Source: a bacterium
GTDB lineage: Bacteria; Desulfobacterota; Binatia; UBA12015
NCBI GenBank assembly: GCA_030430245.1
Contig: JAUIFY010000005.1
Coordinates: 1 to 56,465 of the forward strand
DNA: 56,465 nt
Reading direction: 5' to 3'
Part shown: piece by piece, positions 23,727 through 31,015 of the stretch
Layout: the number at the start of each line of letters is the position of its first letter
Position numbering within the stretch: position 1 is the first letter of the stretch
The notes under the pieces: generated by a model
Databases searched by the model: none
The model's input: only the letters and a program-made list of their open reading frames with translations
Told to the model about the DNA's origin: nothing
Program-made: the position numbers and the translations under genes

Positions 23727-25610
23727 ATGCGCCGCCCGGTCTGGCTCCTCAGCATGGACACCGAGCAGTTCTGCGCGCCTCCTCTGACCACGGGAGCGCT
23801 GCTCGCCTACTTCCGCGCCCACGGCGCAACCCAGCACGACACCGACGTGTCACTCGTCCACTTCCTCGCGGTCGAAGAGGTCGCGGCCTGGGTCGAGCGG
23901 ACGTGGTCGAACGAGCTTCGAGCCGAAGCGCGAGCCGCCGCGGCCGCGGGGATCCAACCCGTGCTCGGGCTCAGCTGCTACACGTGGAACGTCGCGGAGT
24001 TCATCGACGTCGCTCGACGAGTGAAGGCCGACGTGCCCGGGGTCCTGGTCGTCGCGGGCGGACCGCACGTGCAACGGGCCGAAGACTTCCTCGATGGCGA
24101 TGGCATCGACGTGATCGCGCTCGGCGAAGCCGAAGAGACGTTCGCCGAGCTGCTCGATGCACCGGACCGCGGGGCGTGGCGCGACGTCGCCGGGCTCGCT
24201 TATCGGGACGACGAGGGAGAGATCGTCCGGACCGCCCCCCGCGGGCGCTCGACCGAGCTCGACGGATTCCCATCGGCGATCCCGTGGATCCCGCTGCGCG
24301 ACCAGAACGGCCAGCCCCGGTACGAGCAGGTCGCGTACGAGACGAGCCGTGGCTGCCCGTACCGATGCGCGTTCTGCGAGTGGGGAACCGGAGCCATCGG
24401 CACGAAGATGTACCAATTCTCGCTGGACCGGATCCGCAGCGACCTCGAGCTCCTCGTCGAGGGCGGCATCAAGGACGTGTGGCTGTGCGACTCCAACTTC
24501 GGGGCGCTCCGCGAAGACCCGGCCAAGGCCGAGATCGTGATCGACCTCCGGAACAGGACGGGTCTGCCGCAGACCTTCGCGACCTCCTGGTCGAAGAATC
24601 ACAACCAGCGCGTACAGGGCATCGTCCGCCTCCTGCACCGAAACGACCTGCTCTCACACTACCACCTCGCCCTACAGACGCTCACTCCCAAGGCGCTCGA
24701 GCTCAGCAACCGCAAGAACATGCGGGCGAACGACTACGAGCCCGTCGTCAAGGGACTCGCGGCCGACGGAATCCCGGTGGCGGCGGAGCTGATCTGGGGG
24801 CTGCCGGGCGATACGCTCGCGGAGTTCGAGGAGAACCTCGATCACCTCCTGACGGTGTTCCCGAACATTAACATCTTCGGCTACACCCTGCTGCCCGGCA
24901 CCGAGTTCTACGACCGCCGGGAGGAGTACCGGCTCGAGACCCGCCCGGTCGCCGGCTACGGCAAGGCCAAGGGCGAGTACGTCGTCGGGTGTCACACCTT
25001 CTCGAGCGCCGACGGCGAGGAAGGCTACTTCCTGATCGCCGCGTACATCACGCTCGCACGCGGGCAGATCATGCCGCTCACGACCCAGCTCCTGGCGCAG
25101 AGCCGTCAGGTCCCCGTCGCACCGATGCTTCGCGCGGTCCTGCGCGCTCTGATCGACGACCATGCGGCGGAGCTGTCGAGCGAGATCCGGAGCGACCAGA
25201 TCGCAGCGTACGAGCGCCGCTCCGAGCTCTTCCTTCGCTTCCTCTCGGAGCCCGGGCGCACGTACGCGACGATCCGCAGCACCGTCGAGAGCTGGCTCGT
25301 CGCGAACGACGTGGCGGACCTGGCCCCCCGCGCCCTGCGCGTTCTCGAGCTCGACCGCGCGCTGTGCCCGCGCTTCGGGCAGTCGACCCGGTCGACGCAC
25401 GCCTTCGACTTCGCGGCGGATCGCACGCTCGAGACGCTGTCCCGCATGGAAGCGCCCGACGTTGCGCTTCTCGACTCCTCGTGCGCAACCGAGCTGGACA
25501 TCCGGCACCCGGGAGGTCTGGGCGAGATTCTGCGCGACCCGGACGGAGGATCGTGGGTGCGCGGCCAGATCGAATCCATCGAGTCGACGCAGGTCCCGCC
25601 ATCGGCATGA
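23727..25610 (+). CDS. B12-binding-domain type radical SAM protein
   Basis: 627 residues from ATG 23727, which places the first Rossmann strand (RPVWLLSMD) at the N-terminus. Residues 1-135 form a cobalamin-binding-like domain with LGLSCYTWN and VVAGGPHV, but the DxHxxG cobalt-ligand motif is absent, as in many relatives. The radical SAM core follows with C210-x3-C214-x2-C217 (CPYRCAFCEWG), AELIWGLPGDT and a C-terminal alpha-rich extension of about 230 residues. This is the class of uncharacterised enzymes used in lipid, pigment and natural product methylation or rearrangement. Substrate unknown; no obvious partner gene. Confidence 0.85.
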   Translation: MRRPVWLLSMDTEQFCAPPLTTGALLAYFRAHGATQHDTDVSLVHFLAVEEVAAWVERTWSNELRAEARAAAAAGIQPVLGLSCYTWNVAEFIDVARRVKADVPGVLVVAGGPHVQRAEDFLDGDGIDVIALGEAEETFAELLDAPDRGAWRDVAGLAYRDDEGEIVRTAPRGRSTELDGFPSAIPWIPLRDQNGQPRYEQVAYETSRGCPYRCAFCEWGTGAIGTKMYQFSLDRIRSDLELLVEGGIKDVWLCDSNFGALREDPAKAEIVIDLRNRTGLPQTFATSWSKNHNQRVQGIVRLLHRNDLLSHYHLALQTLTPKALELSNRKNMRANDYEPVVKGLAADGIPVAAELIWGLPGDTLAEFEENLDHLLTVFPNINIFGYTLLPGTEFYDRREEYRLETRPVAGYGKAKGEYVVGCHTFSSADGEEGYFLIAAYITLARGQIMPLTTQLLAQSRQVPVAPMLRAVLRALIDDHAAELSSEIRSDQIAAYERRSELFLRFLSEPGRTYATIRSTVESWLVANDVADLAPRALRVLELDRALCPRFGQSTRSTHAFDFAADRTLETLSRMEAPDVALLDSSCATELDIRHPGGLGEILRDPDGGSWVRGQIESIESTQVPPSA

Positions 25611-25672
25611 GCCCGGCACGGACGCACCCCGAGGAGCTCCGCACCGGCGAGAACGAGCTCTGAGGACCGAAC

Positions 25673-26086
25673 GTGCCGACGGGCGTCCCGCGCATTCTCG
25701 CGTTCCTTCACCCCCTCATCGCGTTGGCCGCGATCGCGCTACTGTACCACGTGGCGACCCTCGGCTTGCGGTCGCGTCAGCGAAGGGGCGAGGAGGCCCG
25801 CCCCCTCCACATGCGCCGCGCTCCGTACGCCCTCGCGATGGTGTGGCTCAGTGCCCTCACCGGCGTCACCGCGACCTGGCTCTGGCGCGACGACCTCGAG
25901 CTGGCCGGGGGCTGGCACTTCTGGATCGGCCTCGGTGTCGTCGCCGTGCTCTCGACCGGTGCACTGCTCTCGCGTCGCGTCCAGACGGACGACACCGCAC
26001 GGAAGATCCATCCCGCTCTGGGCCTGCTCGCTCTCCTCTTCGCGGCCCTTCAGATCTTCTTCGGCATGCCGCTCCTGCCGTTCTGA
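25673..26086 (+). CDS. Four-helix membrane protein (DUF4079/cytochrome b561-like)
   Basis: 137 residues, GTG start with TGAGGA six bases upstream. Four hydrophobic segments. Conserved-looking His residues sit at helix ends: FLHP in helix 1, HMRR before helix 2, HFWIG before helix 3 and KIHPALG before helix 4. This spacing resembles DUF4079 and small b561-type haem proteins, so haem binding is possible but unproven. It follows the radical SAM gene by about 60 bases and may be co-transcribed. Confidence 0.6.
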   Translation: MPTGVPRILAFLHPLIALAAIALLYHVATLGLRSRQRRGEEARPLHMRRAPYALAMVWLSALTGVTATWLWRDDLELAGGWHFWIGLGVVAVLSTGALLSRRVQTDDTARKIHPALGLLALLFAALQIFFGMPLLPF

Positions 26087-26103
26087 GGACCGGCCGGGCG
26101 GCG

Positions 26104-26559
26104 TCAGCCGAGCCGCTCGATGGCCTCGTTCGCGAGCCGATCGCAGCGCTCGTTCTGGGGATGCCCGTCGTGCCCCTTCACCCAGTTCCAGGTCACGCGA
26201 TGGCGCGACGCCTCCTCGTCCAGGGCCCGCCACAGCTCCTCGTTCTTCACGGGCTGCCTGCTCGCCGTCTTCCAGCCACGCTTCTTCCACCCGGCGAGCC
26301 ACGACGTCATTCCGTCGACGACGTACCTCGAGTCGGTCCACACCTCGACGTCGCACGGCTCCTTGAGCGCACGAAGCCCTTCGAGGACCGCCATCATCTC
26401 CATGCGGTTGTTCGTCGTGGCCGGATCGTTGCCCGTCAGCTCCCGCGACTTCGAACCGTACTCGAGGAGGGCCGCCCATCCGCCGGGGCCGGGGTTCCCG
26501 TGACAGGAACCGTCCGTGTAGAGGCGAACCCGCTTGGAGCCGCCCGAGGAATCCGCCAT
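26104..26559 (-). CDS. rnhA: Ribonuclease HI
   Basis: 151 residues, standard length. The catalytic carboxylates of E. coli RNase HI are all present: D16 ([11 protein letters not shown]), E54 (NNRMEMMA), D76 (WTDSRYV) and D140 (NERCDRLAN), along with the flexible-loop His (KGHDGHPQN). The basic protrusion is present (GWKKRGWKT). It cleaves the RNA strand of RNA-DNA hybrids. The ATG lies five bases after the hemQ stop, so both genes share a transcript. Convergent with the DUF4079-like gene. Confidence 0.95.
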   Translation of the reverse strand: MADSSGGSKRVRLYTDGSCHGNPGPGGWAALLEYGSKSRELTGNDPATTNNRMEMMAVLEGLRALKEPCDVEVWTDSRYVVDGMTSWLAGWKKRGWKTASRQPVKNEELWRALDEEASRHRVTWNWVKGHDGHPQNERCDRLANEAIERLG

Positions 26560-26564
26560 CCCGA

Positions 26565-27407
26565 TCAGAGCTGGAGCATCTTGCGCAGCTGGCCGTTCTC
26601 GACCCGCACTCCCACGTAGAACGGGCCGAACAACCCGTAGAGGGCGCTTCCTTCGTCGTACCGCATCTCGTAGACGATGTCGCGAATCGCCTTCAGATCT
26701 CGCGTGAACAGGGTGACGCCCCACTCCCAATCATCGAGTCCCGTCGAGCTCGTGATGAGCTGGGTGACACGGCCGGCATAGCGACGCCCGGCGTTCGCGT
26801 GCGATCCCATCAAGCGCTTCCGCTCGTCGAACGAGAGCGCGTACCAGTTGTTGCCGTCCTCCCGCTTCTTGCTCATCGGGTAGAAGCAGATCACCGGGTA
26901 TTCGTCTCCACCCGGCAGCTGCGGATGCACCCGCATGTCCGCGTAGTGCGACATGCGCTCGGCCATCGCGGTGACCTTCTGCTGGAACTCCGCCGACGTG
27001 GGCTCGAGCCCCTCCACGTCGATCAACTTTCGAGCATGGTCACCGGTGGTCGAGATGTACTCGCTCTTCTCCGAGATCGAGAGGAACGAGTACGTCGTCT
27101 CCAGGCAGGATCCGAGAGCCGTCGCGGCGAACTCCTGCCCCAGGCGCTGGATGCGCTCGAGGCTCGGGTGGATCGCCAGGATGCCCAGGTCCGCCTTTCC
27201 GATCACTCCGGTGACGATGAGCTGGAGTCCCTCTTCGGAATCGCAGCGTTGGACGACCTCCTCGAACTCCTCCACCGCGGCCGCGCGCTCCGGCGGGGTG
27301 AGGTGCCGCCAGGCCGCCCGATCGAGGCGCTGGAAGAGATGCAGCACCGGCCAGCCGCCTGCACCGGGGCCCGAGCTCGAATCCGATTTTTCCGTGGGGT
27401 CCGCCAT
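26565..27407 (-). CDS. hemQ: HemQ-type coproheme decarboxylase (chlorite dismutase family)
   Basis: 280 residues from ATG 27407 with AGGAG six bases upstream. Two ferredoxin-like halves of the chlorite dismutase family. Proximal haem ligand His203 lies in [14 protein letters not shown]; Tyr176 in FYPMSKKR matches the catalytic Tyr that carries the radical in coproheme decarboxylation. The distal Arg of true chlorite dismutases is not evident. The C-terminus GLFGPFYVG is typical. It would make protohaem from coprohaem III in the coproporphyrin-dependent pathway. A charged N-terminal 20 residues is extra. Followed by rnhA after five bases. Confidence 0.88.
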   Translation of the reverse strand: MADPTEKSDSSSGPGAGGWPVLHLFQRLDRAAWRHLTPPERAAAVEEFEEVVQRCDSEEGLQLIVTGVIGKADLGILAIHPSLERIQRLGQEFAATALGSCLETTYSFLSISEKSEYISTTGDHARKLIDVEGLEPTSAEFQQKVTAMAERMSHYADMRVHPQLPGGDEYPVICFYPMSKKREDGNNWYALSFDERKRLMGSHANAGRRYAGRVTQLITSSTGLDDWEWGVTLFTRDLKAIRDIVYEMRYDEGSALYGLFGPFYVGVRVENGQLRKMLQL

Positions 27408-27644
27408 GATCGTCTCCTGCCAGCGATGTAAGCCCCCGTCACGACGCCGCGCAAGCAAGGGGGCTCCGGCGATCTCCGCGAAGAGCGCGGAACCGCGCCC
27501 GCCGCGAACGGCGACCCGCAGCCGAAGGCCCATTCGAGCCTTGCGCCCGGGGGGAACGGCTTATATCTGTGGCGATCGCACTCACAGAAACCATGATTGA
27601 CGCCGGGACCGGTCCCCCGGCCGACACGCGACGGGAACCTACGC

Positions 27645-28100
27645 ATGGCAACCAAGAAGAACTCGAAGAAGAAGAAAACGGCAAAGAAGAGCACCGTAAA
27701 GAAGAAGGCGGCGCCGCGCGGAGCCCCCACCCTGGCCGACCTCCGGCGAATCGCTCGCGCGATCGTCACGTCGACGTCCGTCATGGACGAGCGTCGGATG
27801 ATGAGTCTCTATGGAGACGACGTGGAGTCCGAGGAGGTGACGGCGGGCAGCCGCCCGATCTATGGCATCGAAGCGATCCAGGACAAGAGCGAAGCGTGGA
27901 ACAAGCGCGTCTCGGACGCTCGTTGGCACGCGCGCAATCTCTGGTGTGACGGACAGACCGTCATCATCGAGTGGGAAGCGCAGCTCGCGATGAAGCCGGG
28001 CGGTCGCAAGGTCCTGCATCGTGAGATCGCGATCCACGAGGTGCGTGCGGGCAAGATCGTTCGCGAACGCTTCTACTACGATCCGACGCCGCTCGGCTGA
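27645..28100 (+). CDS. NTF2/SnoaL-like protein with lysine-rich N-terminal tail
   Basis: 151 residues. The first 25 are almost only Lys, Ala, Ser and Thr (KKNSKKKKTAKKSTVKKK), a histone H1-like, intrinsically disordered tail able to bind nucleic acid or other polyanions. Residues 30-150 follow the NTF2/SnoaL cone fold: a helical start, SLYGDDVESEE, a YGIEAIQDK segment, then strands WHARNLW, VIIEWEAQLAM and HEVRAGKIVRERFYYD. Such domains bind small hydrophobic ligands or dimerise; some are isomerases. There is no clear ribosome-binding site. It is followed after eight bases by the LplA-like gene. Confidence 0.65.
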   Translation: MATKKNSKKKKTAKKSTVKKKAAPRGAPTLADLRRIARAIVTSTSVMDERRMMSLYGDDVESEEVTAGSRPIYGIEAIQDKSEAWNKRVSDARWHARNLWCDGQTVIIEWEAQLAMKPGGRKVLHREIAIHEVRAGKIVRERFYYDPTPLG

Positions 28101-28108
28101 GCCGCCGG

Positions 28109-29149
28109 GTGGCGTCCCGCACGCTTCACGTCAGCCGAGCGCTGAACGTCGAGCCGTCGACTCAGCTCGCGCACGAGCGAGGGCTGCTCGCGGCCGCCGC
28201 GCGCGGAGAGAGCCACCTCCACGTGAGCACACTCGCGCCCGCGAAGAGCATCGCGCTGGGCGCGTTCCACCGACGCCCCGAAAGCTCCCGCGACGTCGCC
28301 GTGTGGGCCCGCCACACCGGCGGACGGGCCCTGCCCACGGGGAGCGGCTTCGTCCTCGCGACGCTCGCCTTGCCACACCGGTCCGCCCTGACGAGCGACG
28401 ACCGACTCGAGCTCGCCCCCGAGCAGGTGATGAACCGCTGCGTTCGAGGCGTCCTGCGCGCGCTGCGCGGGGCCGGCGTCGACGTGAGCTACCCCGGCCT
28501 CGACCTGATCACGCACGAGCGCCGTGCGATCGGCGCGCTCGCCTTCGCCGAGATCGGAGAGCCGACGCTCTTCCAGGCCGTCCTGGCCGCCGAGCGAACG
28601 TTGGCCGACGGCGCCCTGCTCCTGGACCGCGTCGATCCCGAGGGCGTGGTCCCCATGGCGATGATCCCGCCGACGGAGGCCACCTCGCTGGCGGAGGTCC
28701 TCGAGCCGCGCGGATCCGCGGAGATCGCGCCCGACGTCCTCGTCCGACGGCTCGCCGCGGGCTATGCCGAGACCTTCGGGATGCAGGCCCGAGATCCGGA
28801 CGAGACCGCCGTCGAAGCTCTCGCCGACGCGCAATCCGCGGCGGAGGAGCCGCCCTCGCCCTCTCCGGCGAGCACCGGCGCCCGCGCCGTGGGGCTGCTC
28901 GGCACGGTCGAGGCCTGGACGACGTTGGACGCGGGCCGCATCGACCGGATCGTCCTCGCCGGCGACTTCCTCTCGCCGCCGGACCTGCCGGGTCGATTGT
29001 CCGACGCCCTGCACGGACTGCCGCCGCAGGCCGCCGAGATCGAGCGAAGCGTCCGGGGATTTCTCGACCGCGATCACCGCTACCTCCTCGGGCTCCGTCC
29101 CGCCGACCTGATCGACCTCCTCCAACGGTCCGCTACAGTCGCGACGTGA
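28109..29149 (+). CDS. Lipoate/biotin protein ligase A-like protein, altered active site
   Basis: 346 residues, GTG start. The N-terminal ~230 residues follow the LplA/BirA-like catalytic fold: RHTGGRALPTGSGF corresponds to the R-x-TGGGAVxH loop, and YPGLDLITHERRAIGALA to the NGRNDI...KKxSG segment. At the position of the catalytic Lys the sequence has Arg139 (HERRAIGA), so normal adenylate chemistry may be lost or changed. A low-complexity Ala/Ser/Pro linker leads to a C-terminal ~80-residue domain. It lies in a run with HEAT and bioB genes, hinting at a role around biotin or lipoyl cofactors. The family call is moderate. Ends in a GTGA overlap with the HEAT gene. Confidence 0.6.
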   Translation: MASRTLHVSRALNVEPSTQLAHERGLLAAAARGESHLHVSTLAPAKSIALGAFHRRPESSRDVAVWARHTGGRALPTGSGFVLATLALPHRSALTSDDRLELAPEQVMNRCVRGVLRALRGAGVDVSYPGLDLITHERRAIGALAFAEIGEPTLFQAVLAAERTLADGALLLDRVDPEGVVPMAMIPPTEATSLAEVLEPRGSAEIAPDVLVRRLAAGYAETFGMQARDPDETAVEALADAQSAAEEPPSPSPASTGARAVGLLGTVEAWTTLDAGRIDRIVLAGDFLSPPDLPGRLSDALHGLPPQAAEIERSVRGFLDRDHRYLLGLRPADLIDLLQRSATVAT

Positions 29150-29955
29150 CCTCTCCCCCCGAATGGCGCGATGCCCTGCTCGCCACGCTCCGCGACGACG
29201 CCGGGTGGGAACGCGCGCTGGCCACGCTCCACGCACTCGACCCCGCCGAGAGCGCCGAGCGGATCGACGCCCGACTCGCCGGCACCCTCGTCCTCCTGCT
29301 CGGAGATCCGAGCCGCACCCGCCAGCGACATGCGGCCGACGCACTGCGCAGGCTCGTCGCGCATGCGCCCGAGCTCGCCGCCGCGCTGCGTGCGGGACTT
29401 CGGGCTCTCGAGCCGCGCCTGCGATGGGGCGCCGCGTACACGCTCGGACACTCGGGCGAGCCACCCGCGGCCGAGCTGTGGCCCGCGGTGCGAGAAACGC
29501 TCGCCCGGGAGGACGGCGACCAACGCTGGGCGGCCGCCGAGCTCACCTGCGAGCTCGCCCGCCACCATCGCCGCGTCCTCGACGACGTACGCTCGACGGC
29601 CGAGTCGGGCTCGCCGACGATGCGACGCATGCTGCTCTACTGCCTGCGCGACCTGGAGGATCCGGAGATGGACCGCGTCGCACTCGGCCGGCTCGACGAC
29701 GAGGACGTCGGAGTCCGTCTGGCCGCCCTCGCCGCACTGGCGACGGTCCCGGCCGCCGCCCCTCCGCTGGCGGCGCGCATCGCCCGCCTGGTCGCTGCGG
29801 ACCCCGATCCGGGCGTCCGACGCGCGGCCGCGGCGACGCTCGGGCGACTCGGACTCGCCTCGGACGAGGTCCTGGAGGCGCTCCGCCGGGCCGCCGAGGG
29901 GCCCGATGCGAGCCTCGCGCGAGCCGCGAAGGGCGCCCTCGGCCGCCTTTGTTGA
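29146..29955 (+). CDS. HEAT-repeat protein
   Basis: 269 residues made almost entirely of Ala/Leu/Arg-rich helix pairs. At least six repeats show the HEAT/PBS-lyase pattern, for example RLRWGAAYTLGHSG, DQRWAAAELTCELA, DVGVRLAALAALATV and DPGVRRAAAATLGRLG. It forms an alpha solenoid, a protein-protein scaffold. GTG start overlaps the LplA-like stop by four bases, so the two are translationally coupled and probably interact or share a process. TACAGT lies six bases before the GTG, but no -35 accompanies it. Confidence 0.8.
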   Translation: MTSPPEWRDALLATLRDDAGWERALATLHALDPAESAERIDARLAGTLVLLLGDPSRTRQRHAADALRRLVAHAPELAAALRAGLRALEPRLRWGAAYTLGHSGEPPAAELWPAVRETLAREDGDQRWAAAELTCELARHHRRVLDDVRSTAESGSPTMRRMLLYCLRDLEDPEMDRVALGRLDDEDVGVRLAALAALATVPAAAPPLAARIARLVAADPDPGVRRAAAATLGRLGLASDEVLEALRRAAEGPDASLARAAKGALGRLC

Positions 29956-29978
29956 ACGGGGCCGCGGGTTGCTAGAGA
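29949..29978 (+). promoter_or_regulatory. Leaderless-type promoter of bioB
   Basis: TTGTTG (29949-29954), 18-base spacer, extended -10 TGC-TAGAGA (hexamer 29973-29978), eight bases to the bioB ATG. No Shine-Dalgarno. TTGAAC at 29952 is an alternative -35 with a short 15-base spacer. I see no BirA-type operator. Confidence 0.4.
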
Positions 29979-29986
29979 CCCCGAGC

Positions 29987-31012
29987 ATGAGCATCGAGGT
30001 TCCGAGCGGCCCGCCCACCCATCCCACGTTCGGCCCGCTCGCCCAGCGAGCGCTGGCCGGAGAGGCCCCGGACCGCGACGAGGCGCGAGCGATCCTCGCC
30101 GCATCGGACGAAGACCTCCCGGGACTACTGCAAGCCGCGTATGCGGTCCGCCGTCGGCGCTGGGGCGCCAGCGTCAAGATCTGCGTTCTGCAGAACGCCC
30201 GCTCGGGGCTTTGCCCCGAGGACTGCAACTACTGCTCGCAGTCGAGCATCTCGAAGGCCGACATCGACACGTATCAGATGATGTCGCGCAGCGAGCTGAT
30301 CGCCGGCGCGAAGCGGGCGGCCGCCGAAGGGGCTCGGCGGTACTGCATGGTGACGAGCGGCCGCGGGCCGGCCGACCGGGACATCGACCACCTCTGCCAG
30401 ACGACGCAGGAGATCAAGAGCGAGTTCCCCGACATGGAGATCTGCGTGTCGCTGGGGATCATGGACGAAGCCAAGGCGCAGCGACTCGCCGACGCCGGCG
30501 TCGGCTGGGTCAATCACAACCTGAACACGTCCGAGCGGTTTCATCCCGAGATCTGCACGACGCACACGTACGCCGATCGGGTCTCGACGATCCTCGCCGC
30601 CAAGAAGGCCGGCCTGAACACGTGCTGCGGCGGCATCATGGGCATGGGCGAGCAGGACGAGGACATCATCGAGCTCGGCTTCGCCCTCCGCGAGCTCCAG
30701 GTGGACTCGTTGCCGCTGAACTTCCTCCACCCGATCGAAGGCACTCCGCTCGGTGATCGGGAGACGACCGCGCGAGGCCGCGCCCTCCGGGCGCTCTGCC
30801 TCATGCGCTTCCTGAACCCCGACGCCGACATCCGCGCCGCCGGAGGGCGGGAGCGCACGTTGGGCGAGGAGCAGACGCTCGCGCTGTATCCGGCCAACTC
30901 GATCTTCGTGAACGGCTACTTGACGACGCCCGGCCAGGCGAACGCGGAAGCACGCGAGATGGTCGAGCGACTGGGCTTCACCCTCGAAGATCCCATGTCG
31001 GTCTCCGCCTGA
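29987..31012 (+). CDS. bioB: Biotin synthase
   Basis: 341 residues, usual length. The radical SAM cluster motif is C76-x3-C80-x2-C83 in GLCPEDCNYCSQSS, diagnostic for BioB. Downstream are YCMVTSGRG, the conserved NHNLNTS, CCGGIMGMGE and LNFLHPIEGTPL; the Arg-containing stretch DIRAAGGRE supplies a ligand of the auxiliary [2Fe-2S] cluster. It inserts sulfur into dethiobiotin to form biotin. No other biotin genes are in the window, so the pathway is scattered. Three bases separate its stop codon from the convergent pseudokinase-like gene. Confidence 0.95.
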   Translation: MSIEVPSGPPTHPTFGPLAQRALAGEAPDRDEARAILAASDEDLPGLLQAAYAVRRRRWGASVKICVLQNARSGLCPEDCNYCSQSSISKADIDTYQMMSRSELIAGAKRAAAEGARRYCMVTSGRGPADRDIDHLCQTTQEIKSEFPDMEICVSLGIMDEAKAQRLADAGVGWVNHNLNTSERFHPEICTTHTYADRVSTILAAKKAGLNTCCGGIMGMGEQDEDIIELGFALRELQVDSLPLNFLHPIEGTPLGDRETTARGRALRALCLMRFLNPDADIRAAGGRERTLGEEQTLALYPANSIFVNGYLTTPGQANAEAREMVERLGFTLEDPMSVSA

Positions 31013-31015
31013 CCC

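Noticed and set aside
22787-24871. 694-codon plus-strand frame across the HAD and radical SAM genes
   Set aside because: It crosses a divergent promoter region and has no protein features; the HAD and radical SAM frames are complete.
29956-29986. Biotin operator or riboswitch before bioB
   Set aside because: The gap is only about 30 bases, contains a -10 element and shows no BirA palindrome or structured leader.
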